Shown here in pieces: positions 55,846-64,000 of a DNA stretch of 64,000 bases (position 1 is its first letter; each line of letters begins with the position of its first letter). The position numbers and the translations under genes were made by a program. Under the pieces are notes generated by a model. The model had not been told where the DNA came from. It searched no databases and saw only the letters and a program-made list of their open reading frames with translations. This DNA is from Endozoicomonas sp. ISHI1 (GTDB taxonomy: Bacteria; Pseudomonadota; Gammaproteobacteria; Pseudomonadales; Endozoicomonadaceae), in contig NZ_JAGRPU010000010.1 of NCBI RefSeq assembly GCF_024606225.1, positions 94,187-158,186 of the forward strand, in the 5' to 3' direction.

Positions 55846-56415
55846 TTAATCTTCTTTGAATTTCAGACATTGATAAGAAAAACACCTCATATCTTCGGGC
55901 CACTCATGAGACTGAAGTCCGGCTTTGTGTTTGAGGTGAAGGAGAAACTCGTCAGGTTCGGTCAGTTGTTCCCATACCTGTGGCAGAAAAGTGGCTTTGT
56001 GGTGATCCCCCTGAATCAACAGGCCATCAATACCCGGACGTAACTGCTCCAGAAGATCTTCTTCAGTCTCAATCCTCATAACTGTCATGGGGGTCAGGAT
56101 GGATATTTCAATACGCAGGTCTGCCAGCTCATTTTCGGTCACAGGAAAGAAACGCTGATCTCTGAAAGCACTGGCAAAAGCATTGTGTGCGATATCTACT
56201 ATCAAAGGTTTCCGGGGAGTCAGTGAGCCAATACAACCTCTTAGTTCTCCGAATTTCTGAAGTGTCACAAATGAGGCGAGATGGGCCTGTAATTTTGCTG
56301 GAAACTGAGTTAAATCAAGCTTGGGCGCTTCACCCTCAACACAGATCCTGGCGATAGTTTGTCTGGCCAGACGTAACAGATTTTTTTTGTCCAGTTCTGT
56401 GAGATTCAGATCCAT
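55846..56415 (-). CDS. amrA: AmmeMemoRadiSam system protein A (AMMECR1 domain)
   Basis: A 189-aa protein of the AMMECR1 family. The hallmark LRGCIGSL, here GELRGCIGSLTPRKPL, follows FVTLQKFG. RDQRFFPVTENEL and LRIEISILTPM complete the conserved core, and GIDGLLIQGDHHKATFLPQV is also typical. Its function is not established. It is always discussed with a Memo-like protein and a radical SAM enzyme, both of which follow here. It lies about 80 bp after amrB on the same strand. Confidence 0.9.
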   Translation of the reverse strand: MDLNLTELDKKNLLRLARQTIARICVEGEAPKLDLTQFPAKLQAHLASFVTLQKFGELRGCIGSLTPRKPLIVDIAHNAFASAFRDQRFFPVTENELADLRIEISILTPMTVMRIETEEDLLEQLRPGIDGLLIQGDHHKATFLPQVWEQLTEPDEFLLHLKHKAGLQSHEWPEDMRCFSYQCLKFKED

Positions 56416-56496
56416 CCGGCTTGATCCTTTCTTGTTGTGGTCAGCCTGTTAAACAATAAATAAGCGTACAGCGGGTAGTATCGACTCAAGTTATCT

Positions 56497-57276
56497 TTAC
56501 TGGATAACGTAGGCTCCGTATCCCACGACCCGTTTTTTATCACCCGCCGTATCACCGGAGTTTCGGACATCGAGAGTCACGACTTCCATGCCCCTGCGCT
56601 GGGCTATTTTCAGCATACCATTGAGAGGATGGCTGCCGCAGGCCTGACCTCCCGTCAAACAACCGCTCATTTGTTCTATGGCTCTGGTCGTCAGACTGTC
56701 ACGCTGGTTGGCTTCTTCATAGCTGAGGTAGTGACTGAGGTCTGAGCTGATGACGATCAGGGTTTCATCGCCGCCCCAGAGAAAGTCTATAACTTCAGCA
56801 ACGGCATAGGGGGAAGCATCACCCACGACCAGGGGAATCAGCTTGAAACTGTCCAGAGTACTTTGAAGAAAGGGGCACTGCACTTCCAGACTGTGCTCAT
56901 TGGCATGAGCTGCATCCAGAGTGTGTATCTGATTGAATTGACTCAGGCTTTTGATGGCATCGGTATCCAATGGAATATCGCCTATGGGAGTCGAGTATGC
57001 CTCGCAGTTCGGAAGGGCTATCCCCTCAAACGCAACCTGGTGAGAAGGACCCAGCAATGCCACTCTTTTGATTTTGCTGCGATAGGTTTCCAGCTGTTTA
57101 TAGCCTGATGCAGCAATAGCTCCTGAGTAGATGTAACCGGCGTGGGGTACGATCAGGACTTTAGGCGACAGTTCTCTCTCAGTGGCTTCCGACATCAGAT
57201 TAGTGACAACGGTTTTCAGGAGTTCCGGTTCGTCGGGATAGAAAACACCAGACACTGCAGGTTGTCGAATGTTCAT
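56497..57276 (-). CDS. amrB: AmmeMemoRadiSam system protein B (Memo-like)
   Basis: A 259-aa Memo-family protein. The start at 57276 (MNIRQPAVSGVFYPDEPELL) is preferred to the open frame reaching 57588, because it gives the family N-terminus, has GGGGAAAG just upstream, and avoids overlap with the divergent amrS. Motifs are VPHAGYIYSGAIAA (His45), LLGPSHQVAF, EHSLEVQCPFLQ, ISSDLSHYLSYEEA and CGSHPLNGML. These correspond to the putative metal site related to class III extradiol dioxygenases. The reaction is unknown. It precedes amrA. Confidence 0.9.
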   Translation of the reverse strand: MNIRQPAVSGVFYPDEPELLKTVVTNLMSEATERELSPKVLIVPHAGYIYSGAIAASGYKQLETYRSKIKRVALLGPSHQVAFEGIALPNCEAYSTPIGDIPLDTDAIKSLSQFNQIHTLDAAHANEHSLEVQCPFLQSTLDSFKLIPLVVGDASPYAVAEVIDFLWGGDETLIVISSDLSHYLSYEEANQRDSLTTRAIEQMSGCLTGGQACGSHPLNGMLKIAQRRGMEVVTLDVRNSGDTAGDKKRVVGYGAYVIQ

Positions 57277-57339
57277 TGAGCTTTCCCCACGGATGAGCGG
57301 CTCTATAATTATAGTCAGCGAACCGAGTGAGGCACTGTC

Positions 57340-58449
57340 ATGATAAATGGGCTCGGTCAGTCTCCATCTGACGATTTTCCGCCTGGCAATTTTCCCACCG
57401 AATACTGGCACTGTCTTGAGGATGGTCGAATTCAGTGTGATGTTTGTCCCAGAGCTTGCAAGCTGAGGGAAGGTCAGCAAGGGCTTTGTTTTGTCAGAGC
57501 CCGGCATCAGGATCAGATTGTTTTGACCAGTTATGGGCGCTCCAGCGGTTTCTGTATTGATCCGATAGAAAAGAAACCACTGAACCACTTTTTACCGGGT
57601 ACTCCGGTTTTATCATTTGGCACAGCAGGCTGTAATCTTGCCTGCAAGTTCTGCCAGAACTGGGATATGAGCAAGTCGAGGGAAATGGACACCCTGGCTG
57701 ATCAGGCTATGCCTGAGCAGCTGGCTCTGGCTGCGTTGGAAAAGGGCTGCAGAAGCCTGGCTTTTACCTACAATGACCCGGTGATTTTTATGGAATATGC
57801 CATAGATGTTGCGCTGGCTTGTCATGAGCAAGGTATTTGCCCGGTAGCCGTCAGTGCCGGTTATATTTGCGAAGCCCCCAGAGAAACCTTCTTTCAATGC
57901 ATGGATGCGGCCAATATTGACCTGAAAGCATTCACTGAGTCTTTTTATAAAAAAATTTGTGGTGGATCTTTACAGCCCGTATTGGAAACTCTGAAATATC
58001 TCAAGCATGAAACAGAGGTATGGTTTGAAATCACCACCCTGCTAATTCCCGGAGAGAATGATTCTGATCCCGAGCTTAACAGTCTGTGTGAGTGGGTCGT
58101 TGAACAACTGGGCGTTGATGTGCCTATTCATTTCACCGCCTTTCACCCTGACTGGAAAATGATGGAGCATACACACACGCCCGCTGGTACTCTTGCCAGG
58201 GCAAGAAACATTGCTATCGGAAAAGGCATTCGTTATGCCTATACCGGAAATGTACACGACAGTCATGGGGGGAGTACCTGGTGCCATAACTGCGGGCAAT
58301 TATTGATTCAGCGAGACTGGTATCAGCTGGGGATCTGGAACCTGGCATCGGGTTGCTGCCATCAATGTGGTGAAAAGGTAGCCGGTGTTTTTGAAGAGCA
58401 GCCCGGTGACTGGGGAAGCAAAAGAATTCCTGTACGAATGAAGCCCTGA
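57340..58449 (+). CDS. amrS: AmmeMemoRadiSam system radical SAM enzyme
   Basis: A 369-aa radical SAM protein. The 4Fe-4S cluster motif CxxxCxxC is at Cys98, Cys102 and Cys105 (TAGCNLACKFCQNWDMSK). An N-terminal Cys cluster (IQCDVCPRACKLREGQQGLC) and a C-terminal one (CHNCGQ..., CCHQCG) could bind further metal. YGRSSGFCIDPIEKKPLNHF is typical of the PflA-like AmrS family. It diverges from amrB across 63 bp, so the three genes probably share control. The substrate is not known. Confidence 0.9.
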   Translation: MINGLGQSPSDDFPPGNFPTEYWHCLEDGRIQCDVCPRACKLREGQQGLCFVRARHQDQIVLTSYGRSSGFCIDPIEKKPLNHFLPGTPVLSFGTAGCNLACKFCQNWDMSKSREMDTLADQAMPEQLALAALEKGCRSLAFTYNDPVIFMEYAIDVALACHEQGICPVAVSAGYICEAPRETFFQCMDAANIDLKAFTESFYKKICGGSLQPVLETLKYLKHETEVWFEITTLLIPGENDSDPELNSLCEWVVEQLGVDVPIHFTAFHPDWKMMEHTHTPAGTLARARNIAIGKGIRYAYTGNVHDSHGGSTWCHNCGQLLIQRDWYQLGIWNLASGCCHQCGEKVAGVFEEQPGDWGSKRIPVRMKP

Positions 58450-58563
58450 ACGCTATCAGGATAGCCGCTTCTGAGCTTCCCCCGCTCCAGTAGAGTAGAT
58501 ACCTCATTCAGTTTGTTTATGCTGTGCTACATTGACTGAGTTTTACTCACCAAAAGTAGCATT

Positions 58564-59382
58564 ATGAAGTTATCCTTAATCTTCTTTTTAGCCTTGATAT
58601 ATCTAAATTTATTTGTGAGTAGGCTTTATTCAGATGATAGAGTTATATTGAGTGGTGAAGAAGTATGTCATTATCTAAATGCTTCAAACATAACCAATAT
58701 TAACGGATCTTCTATGGGCGAGACTCATGGTTTCTGTCCGATTGAACAGGTATCAATCAAAACAACTTTTCTTGATAATATGTCTCCATTTTTGGAGGAA
58801 ATTAAAAATGATTTTAAAGTAGGGCTCTGTTATGGGTTTTATATACCTGCTGTTGGCGTACTGATTATCACTCCATTTTTACTTTTGTTTAGTAAATATA
58901 TAGCTAGCCCATACCATGTAAACTCACCTACTATGCAGTCAGCCTTTTCAATTTCAAAAGAGGAAGCATTGAGATTCTATAGAAGTGCCATAGTTAAGCG
59001 TTATTCGAAATCAATTATTGCAGCAGCAGAAGAAGAATTTATTTATCGTTTTATTGGCCTCACCGCTATAGAGTCTCATGTAAAATATTTACTTGGAAAA
59101 CTTGAATATGATAGTGATGAAATAAATGGCAAGTCTCAATTTTATGCAATTACTATATCCTCAATCGTATTTGGTTTATTGCATCTAAGGAATGTGAATC
59201 CTCAAATTGCCCAAGCTTTTATTGCGACTGTTTCTGGTTTTTATTTTGGCTATATCTATTGTGAAAATGGGATGATTGCACCTTTGACCGCTCATATTGT
59301 TAATAATGTGCTGCTACTTTCAATAGGAAAAGTTTTAAGCTGGTACGGAATTCGATTACTCACTGGTGGCTTCAAACAATAG
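58564..59382 (+). CDS. CPBP family intramembrane metalloprotease
   Basis: A 272-aa membrane protein. A signal-anchor-like segment opens it (1-20), and further hydrophobic segments lie near 90-110, 195-207, 215-235 and 240-258. The CPBP/Rce1-type motifs are complete: Glu157-Glu158-x3-Arg162 (EEFIYR), Phe203-x3-His207 (FGLLH) and His244-x3-Asn248 (HIVNN). Roles of bacterial members include CAAX-like processing and bacteriocin self-protection; the role here is unknown. The gene is visibly more AT-rich than the glg genes, consistent with an acquired region. No partner peptide gene was recognised next to it. Confidence 0.82.
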   Translation: MKLSLIFFLALIYLNLFVSRLYSDDRVILSGEEVCHYLNASNITNINGSSMGETHGFCPIEQVSIKTTFLDNMSPFLEEIKNDFKVGLCYGFYIPAVGVLIITPFLLLFSKYIASPYHVNSPTMQSAFSISKEEALRFYRSAIVKRYSKSIIAAAEEEFIYRFIGLTAIESHVKYLLGKLEYDSDEINGKSQFYAITISSIVFGLLHLRNVNPQIAQAFIATVSGFYFGYIYCENGMIAPLTAHIVNNVLLLSIGKVLSWYGIRLLTGGFKQ

Positions 59383-59456
59383 GTGCGAACGACTCCCTGA
59401 TGATGACTCCCTCCAGGGCTGAAGCCTGGTAGCTAGCTATGTTGACAGAATTAAGA

Positions 59457-59470
59457 GGTGCCCCTCCATT
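59457..59470. repeat. GGYGCCCCTCCATT short repeat, copy 1
   Basis: This 14-mer upstream of the WD40-like gene recurs at 61077-61090 in the next intergenic region. It may be a regulatory site or an element scar; too short to decide. Confidence 0.3.
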
Positions 59471-59585
59471 TTTTAATAAGAATATTTGAAAAGAGAGGGA
59501 ACTTATCTACAGTTGCAAAGTCGAATCATAAAAATACCAATTGAATGGACTATTTTTTCAAAAAACTTAATGGAGAAACTTTCTT

Positions 59586-60896
59586 ATGAAAACTTACTGG
59601 AAAAAAATGCTGAAGTGTTCAGTGTTAGCTGGACTGTCCTGCGCTGTTCTTACCGGGCTTAAAGCTGACGAATCTGTACAGGCGTCGCAAAAAAAAGTGG
59701 ACTTTGAGCTGACACTCGAAGTAAATGCTAAGCCTCTTGCCGAGCTTAGAGGACAATTTATGAGTCCTGACGTCAGATGTAACGTCCATTCAACTTCATG
59801 GAATCATGATTCTTCCATGTTGGCAGCTGGAGTAACATGCAAGGACGATCGTAATGTGACAATCCCTCATGTACAAATACTACAGAAGGATATATTAACT
59901 TATAAATCAATTCGAATTCCGTCGGGTCAATCTGTAGACAAAGTCAATGCCGTGTTTAGCCCTGATGGCTCACTGTTGGCGGTATCAACGAACGACAAGG
60001 GAGTCAGGTTCTATGACGCGAAGAACAATTTTATTCTTAAGCATGAACTTCGTGATAATAACCACACCTATCCTACTTTTGCATTCAGCCCTGACGGTAC
60101 TTTATTTGCGGTTGAGGATAACCACGATGTAAAGGTGTACAATGTAAAGCGTGATTTTCAGCACGTGGGTACGATTTATAATATTCTGCCGGTTAATTTG
60201 AGGTTTCTGTCCGATAACACATTGCTGGTCAGGACTCCATCTGGTGCCTATGTTCTACATTCAAATGATTCATTTAATCTCCATGACATTGTGTACTCTT
60301 TCAGATTTAGAAAAGGTTACTATGCTAAAGGTTTGGATTTAAGTTCAGACCGTTCTCTGTTGGCATTCTCAACCCGGCGTGCTGGAGTCTTTTTTCAAAA
60401 TAGTGACCCCAGAATGATGTGTGAAAAATACTTTCCCTGCTTCGGCTACAACTTTATCAATAAAGATTTTGTCCAAACTGATCTTATTGGCATAACCAGT
60501 ATGGCATTCAATAATGATGGATCTCTATTGGTTGCAGGTGGGATTGGTTTTGATGATTCTGTTTCTGAAACTGTCAGCATTTTATCGAAAGGTGAATCGG
60601 GGTGGTCTGAAATGAAGTCTATCAAAGAACCAAAAACGGCTATAAATAGCGTTAGCTTTAGTCCCGATGGTGAATTGTTGGCGGTAGCCGGGGTTGAGGG
60701 CAAAATCTGGTTATACGAAGTCAATCCGGTAGATGAAATAACGCCATCTGAAATGCCAGCTGATGAAATACCGCCTGAAATGTCAGCTGATGAAATACCA
60801 CCTGAAATGTCAGCTGAAACGCCAGTTGAAACGACCAGCTTGCCCAACTTGCTCGCTGAGTACACGAGGTGCGCTGTTTTCGGGCAGTGTAATTAA
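59586..60896 (+). CDS. Secreted WD40-like repeat protein
   Basis: A 436-aa protein. A signal peptide covers about residues 1-27 (MKTYWKKMLKCSVLAGLSCA, then LTGLKA). Beta-propeller-like repeats with the FSPDGSLLAVS signature recur: VNAVFSPDGSLLAVSTNDKG, FAFSPDGTLFAVEDNHDV, MAFNNDGSLLVAGG and VSFSPDGELLAVAGVEGK. The C-terminus has nearly three copies of a nine-residue repeat (EMPADEIPP / EMSADEIPP), encoded by a 27-bp direct repeat. Five Cys residues could form disulfides. It is probably periplasmic or exported, and the binding partner is unknown. Confidence 0.7.
   Translation: MKTYWKKMLKCSVLAGLSCAVLTGLKADESVQASQKKVDFELTLEVNAKPLAELRGQFMSPDVRCNVHSTSWNHDSSMLAAGVTCKDDRNVTIPHVQILQKDILTYKSIRIPSGQSVDKVNAVFSPDGSLLAVSTNDKGVRFYDAKNNFILKHELRDNNHTYPTFAFSPDGTLFAVEDNHDVKVYNVKRDFQHVGTIYNILPVNLRFLSDNTLLVRTPSGAYVLHSNDSFNLHDIVYSFRFRKGYYAKGLDLSSDRSLLAFSTRRAGVFFQNSDPRMMCEKYFPCFGYNFINKDFVQTDLIGITSMAFNNDGSLLVAGGIGFDDSVSETVSILSKGESGWSEMKSIKEPKTAINSVSFSPDGELLAVAGVEGKIWLYEVNPVDEITPSEMPADEIPPEMSADEIPPEMSAETPVETTSLPNLLAEYTRCAVFGQCN
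60750..60818 (+). repeat. 27-bp direct repeat in the WD40-like gene
   Basis: Units start at 60750, 60777 and 60804 (the last is partial), each beginning GAAATGYCAGCTGATGAAAT. The period keeps frame, so copy number could vary without breaking the protein. Confidence 0.7.
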
Positions 60897-61237
60897 CGTT
60901 AGCTCGATTATAAAAAATGACATGAGAGTCAACTGATAACTAAATTATGTTTACAAGCTAACAGTAAACACCAGTCGTGGCTCTCATTTCCCTGCTTAAT
61001 CTATTCTATAAACTCCATGATTTCTGCTTATCTTCTAAACCCGCCCGGGAGGTAATATTGCAGCCTCAACAAAACAGGCGCCCCTCCATTAAGAGAAAAT
61101 AATCACTCCTTGGCAACCGGAACGAATAGAAATTGGCAAGAGAGTCTACTTCGTTTGTCATGATCTGTAGTCATTCAGTTACGGTCATAGTCTCGGACTC
61201 CACATGCATCTGGCATATTTACTCTGCTCAACATGCA
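60897..61237. other. Intergenic region between convergent genes (341 bp)
   Basis: No gene was seen. An ATGAGAGTC ... GGCTCTCAT inverted pair (about 60921-60996) downstream of the WD40-like gene could be a terminator-like structure. The second GGCGCCCCTCCATT repeat lies at 61077-61090. Confidence 0.4.
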
Positions 61238-61849
61238 TTACTGTAATGCTGTACTTATTAATTCAATGGTTGTTTTGTAGTCACTTTCTAAGCCAAAATT
61301 AGCACACGCTGTTAAAAAAGCGTTGTCATTTTTCAATGACTCGTAGATTGTTGATAAATGCTCTTTTGCCTTTGCGTAGATTTCTTCGTCTTTTAGATTG
61401 TCTGTTTTACAAAAATCTTCAGATTGTAGAAATCCATGTACATCTCTACCCATATGAGATGAAAGGGAAATTATCCCTCCGGAAGCAGACATCAGATGAG
61501 TGGCTAAGCCTTGCACCATAAGCCGATCAGAATCTCCATGCAGACAGCGTAAGAATTGGCTTTCCATTCTTTTTATATAGACCTCTTTCGAAGAAGCTGT
61601 ACCTTGCTGCCGTCTGGCAAGCAATGATGCGTGATATATCCTTAACAATATGACACTGTCGTTAAACTCTAAATTAGAAAAAACAGATACTCTTTGTTCA
61701 TTTAACTGAAATTGTTTTAAGTGTATCTCATCAAAAAGCGAAATCAGACTACTGATCGCATTATAGAGTGATGCATTGACATTATATGAATACAAAACGG
61801 AAATAATAAAAATAACTCGAGTGGTTGTAATTGCTCTGTGATTTTTCAT
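61238..61849 (-). CDS. Secreted protein of unknown function
   Basis: A 203-aa protein not assigned to a family. A likely signal peptide spans residues 1-26 (hydrophobic TTRVIFIISVLYSYNVNA, cleavage after NA). The mature part is largely helical, with RVSVFSNLEFNDSVILLRIY, a Cys/Gly-containing middle (RCLHGDSDRLMVQGLATHLM, then SSHMGRDVHGF), and a C-terminal helix ending IELISTALQ. Base composition is AT-rich like the CPBP and WD40-like genes. It stands alone and is convergent with the WD40-like gene. Confidence 0.55.
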   Translation of the reverse strand: MKNHRAITTTRVIFIISVLYSYNVNASLYNAISSLISLFDEIHLKQFQLNEQRVSVFSNLEFNDSVILLRIYHASLLARRQQGTASSKEVYIKRMESQFLRCLHGDSDRLMVQGLATHLMSASGGIISLSSHMGRDVHGFLQSEDFCKTDNLKDEEIYAKAKEHLSTIYESLKNDNAFLTACANFGLESDYKTTIELISTALQ

Positions 61850-62206
61850 ATGCTGAAAGTTTAGTTTTTCGGAAAATTGACCCTGAAATGTAGCACTTTT
61901 TTATTATTTTGCAGAATATTGAAAAATATAAGACTTGCAGCAAGGGGGGGGGAGAATGCAGTTGAACTTCCCCTGATAAATAGAAGCCTGTCTATAACTA
62001 AGCTGCTGCTTTGTATGCTGCTGTTGATTTGACTCGTACCGTCAGTCTCTGGAGTCTGGGAGCGAGGTTCATTCAGTCAGAATGCAAATACGACCATGGA
62101 ATGATAGTGGCTCGTTTTATAGAAAAACTGGATAACCTGCCGCGATGGACTACTTTCTGATCTGGAAGAATTTATTCACTTTGGCACATTAAGATCGGGA
62201 GTAATT
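61850..62206. other. Intergenic region with a G9 tract (357 bp)
   Basis: A region between divergent genes for a secreted protein and a beta-barrel protein. It contains a run of nine Gs at 61944-61952, 95 bp before the former and about 255 bp before the latter. No gene or clear promoter pair was identified. Confidence 0.45.
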
Positions 62207-63598
62207 GTGAACGTCAGGTCCAATCTTTCTCATACCGTCAGGCTGGTTGCGCTCGGCGGTGCTGCCGGAGGGTGGCTTATTCCCGTCCTGGCTCAAACCG
62301 GAGTTCAATCTTCGGTAACCAGTGACGAAAGTGGCAACAGTGCCACCATCACCTATTCAAGAACGATGGATGCAAAAGCCATCATAGATACTGACAAGGT
62401 TTATCAACTGGGGAAGGATGGTCAATATTACTTTAAAGCTAAAAATGTGGATCAGCCGATTAAAGAAGGAAGGCTGATTCCGGTACAAAGACTGGACAAT
62501 ATCGCACTCGCTGATCCTGTAACTTCTTCCATTCCTCTTGCTCTCGATCACCCCTCAATCGCCAACAAGATGATGATTGAATCGACCTTTAGTGCATATG
62601 GTCATTTTACCGGGCTGACGCGAAGTATTCTTAAGGGCCGGATACCAGCCGCTGCCATAAGTGGGGTTGAGGGGAATCTGCTTGAGCAAACCTCCGCAAC
62701 ACTGTTAAAAGCCGAGAATGGTAATGCTTCTGCAAGAGTCGATTATCTGGAGCAGGATGAAAATAATGAAGTTTTTATGCTATCAGTGTCAGAGAGGGCT
62801 GCCGCTTTTGTCAGTGGTGACTGGTTCGGACTGGTGGGGCTTTATGGTCATTTTTATGATCAGGATGAGATCGACAACATGGCTGGCTTCAAGTCCGGAG
62901 GCTACGGCATTCAGCTGGGGCTACTCAGGCCGGTCTCTGAACACTGGCTATTGGGTGTTTATGGTGCCTGGCAAAAGCTGGACGCTGATCTTAAGGATCA
63001 TAATGGCGAGTTGGATACAGGCACCTGGAGGCTGGGGCCAACGGTTGCCTGGAGCAAGGATGGCTTTCACGCTGAAGGTCTGCTGACTTATAACTGGAAT
63101 ACTGTTGACAGTAAAGTGCCGCGCTACAACTCGGACTTCAAAAGCGAGGAGTGGGATGCCTATTTTCGCGGCGGTTACGATATCAGTCTCGACAGCGTAA
63201 CAGTGGGTCTGACGTTAACGCCGGAAGTTCAGTTTCTTTATGCCAGTCAGGACCGGGATAAATATAGCTGGGCTTCGGGTATGGTGGGAAAGAGCACCAA
63301 CAAAGGCTGGGTGTCCAGAATGGGAGTTAGTCTGACATACGACAGTTTCCTAATGAATCAGCCTGTCGAACTGAAAGCCTCACTGGGTTGGCAGCACAAT
63401 GATTACGAGCCCGATGATATTGAGTACATGAATTCGAAACACAGTTTAAAAGGTTATGATGAGAATGCTACCTATTACTCTCTGGGCATTGCGACACAGC
63501 TGAGCGGGCAGCTAAATATGAATGTTGGTTATGCAGGCACTTGGTCTGAAAATGCTCTGGGGCACTACTTGCAGGCTGGTGTGGAATTCAGGTTCTAA
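62207..63598 (+). CDS. Autotransporter-type outer-membrane beta-barrel protein
   Basis: A 463-aa protein starting at GTG with GGGAG 8 nt upstream. The N-terminus (NVRSNLSHTVRLVALGGAAG then a hydrophobic run to VLAQT) is a signal peptide with predicted cleavage near residue 30. Residues about 30-180 form a short passenger region. From about 185 on, alternating aromatic and glycine-rich strands run to the end (GYGIQLGLLRPVSEHWLLGV, AEGLLTYNWNT, GWVSRMGVSLTYDS, LNMNVGYAGTW). The protein ends VEFRF with a terminal Phe, the usual barrel-assembly signal. This fits the autotransporter barrel family, although the passenger is unusually small. Function of the passenger is unknown. Confidence 0.75.
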   Translation: MNVRSNLSHTVRLVALGGAAGGWLIPVLAQTGVQSSVTSDESGNSATITYSRTMDAKAIIDTDKVYQLGKDGQYYFKAKNVDQPIKEGRLIPVQRLDNIALADPVTSSIPLALDHPSIANKMMIESTFSAYGHFTGLTRSILKGRIPAAAISGVEGNLLEQTSATLLKAENGNASARVDYLEQDENNEVFMLSVSERAAAFVSGDWFGLVGLYGHFYDQDEIDNMAGFKSGGYGIQLGLLRPVSEHWLLGVYGAWQKLDADLKDHNGELDTGTWRLGPTVAWSKDGFHAEGLLTYNWNTVDSKVPRYNSDFKSEEWDAYFRGGYDISLDSVTVGLTLTPEVQFLYASQDRDKYSWASGMVGKSTNKGWVSRMGVSLTYDSFLMNQPVELKASLGWQHNDYEPDDIEYMNSKHSLKGYDENATYYSLGIATQLSGQLNMNVGYAGTWSENALGHYLQAGVEFRF

Positions 63599-63630
63599 GT
63601 TCAGACTGATTTACCAAATTGAGCGGAAAG

Positions 63631-63651
63631 CCCCGTACTTCTGGTGCGGGG
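63631..63651 (+). terminator. Hairpin between the barrel gene and tnpB
   Basis: CCCCGTAC and GTGCGGGG form an 8-bp stem (one G-T pair) around TTCTG. GATGGATAG follows, with no T-run. Similar GC-rich hairpins occur at IS200/IS605 ends, so this could be an element end rather than a terminator of the barrel gene. Confidence 0.4.
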
Positions 63652-63662
63652 ATGGATAGCTC

Positions 63663-63679
63663 GCAGTCTGAAAGACTGC
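63663..63679. repeat. Second small hairpin before tnpB
   Basis: A perfect 7-bp stem GCAGTCT / AGACTGC with loop GAA, 11 nt after the previous hairpin. Subterminal hairpins are what IS605-family transposases recognise; here it may mark the left end of the element. Confidence 0.4.
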
Positions 63680-63728
63680 TTATGCAAGACACTTGCTATA
63701 TTTACAGCTTTTATTGTAAAATGTAAAT

Positions 63729-64000
63729 ATGACTAAGCGAACCTATAAATACCGATTCTATCCGACACCTGAGCAGGAAATACTTCTTGCACAATCGTTT
63801 GGCTGTGCTCGGTTTGTCTATAACAATACGCTTCGTTTTCGCACTGATGCCTACTATAAAGAAGGGCAATCCGTTCCACACTCTGAGGCAGAAAAACGGC
63901 TGGTTTCGCTTAAGAAAGAGTTTCCATTTCTGGCTGATGTTTCCAGCGTAATCCTGCAACAAACACTCAGGGATCAACAAGAAGCTTTCAAAAACTTTTG
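63729..64000 (+). CDS. tnpB: IS605-family TnpB (OrfB), cut by the window end
   Basis: The first 90 codons of a TnpB-type protein, the RNA-guided nuclease carried by IS200/IS605 elements. MTKRTYKYRFYPTPEQEILL, then SFGCARFVYNNTLRFRTDAY and FLADVSSVILQQTLRDQQEA, are the standard N-terminal helix-turn-helix domain. The RuvC and zinc-finger parts and the right end with its guide RNA lie outside the window. No tnpA is visible upstream, so it may be an IS1341-type element with only tnpB. Confidence 0.85.
   Translation, partial: MTKRTYKYRFYPTPEQEILLAQSFGCARFVYNNTLRFRTDAYYKEGQSVPHSEAEKRLVSLKKEFPFLADVSSVILQQTLRDQQEAFKNF

Noticed and set aside
57277..57588. Longer amrB frame starting at 57588
   Set aside because: It would overlap amrS on the opposite strand by about 250 bp; the Memo family N-terminus starts at 57276.

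Overview
The window looks like a chromosomal segment of a marine, host-associated gammaproteobacterium, most like Endozoicomonas and relatives. This is inferred from gene content: a maltose regulon of enterobacterial type, a glycogen cycle, many large effector-like proteins, and scattered palindromic repeats. No rRNA or tRNA was seen, so the taxonomic call is tentative.

Left flank (1-9.3 kb): alpha-glucan uptake. A MalM-like lipoprotein gene reads rightward. After a decayed yefM/yoeB toxin-antitoxin remnant comes a leftward maltose operon in the order malE-malF-malG-malK-malQ. It encodes the periplasmic maltodextrin-binding protein, the two permeases, the ATPase and amylomaltase. A 169-bp element with perfect 23-bp terminal inverted repeats sits between malG and malK, and a small hairpin lies between malE and malF.

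Centre (9.9-47.1 kb): an accessory island. Eleven tandem, same-strand paralogues of 1018-1044 aa fill about 36 kb. The last ~400 residues of each resemble the SidE/Dup phosphodiesterase domain of Legionella ubiquitin-modifying effectors (HSCSH, then YHD, then ADRMDIIR). No ADP-ribosyltransferase signature was recognised. The copies are mosaics of one another, and several intergenic spacers are nearly identical. Most have the same leader sequence upstream of the start codon. One copy has lost the Asp of its His-Asp pair. At the distal end, behind an orphan copy of that leader, sits a papain-like cysteine peptidase gene. A DUF29 gene with a broken second copy interrupts the array between copies 10 and 11. 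Copies are numbered 1-11 from low to high coordinate; transcription runs from 11 towards 1.

Right flank (47.2-55.8 kb): intracellular alpha-glucan metabolism resumes with a ROK sugar kinase (mak-like, leftward) and then glgP-glgB-glgX rightward. With the mal operon these would import maltodextrins, rearrange and phosphorolyse them, and store or debranch glycogen. No glgC or glgA is present. The effector island therefore lies between two halves of one carbohydrate locus.

Far right (55.8-64 kb): the AmmeMemoRadiSam trio (amrA and amrB leftward, amrS divergent). After it comes an AT-richer stretch with a CPBP membrane protease, a secreted WD40-like protein, a small secreted protein of unknown function, an autotransporter-type beta-barrel protein, and the start of an IS605-family TnpB gene cut by the window edge.
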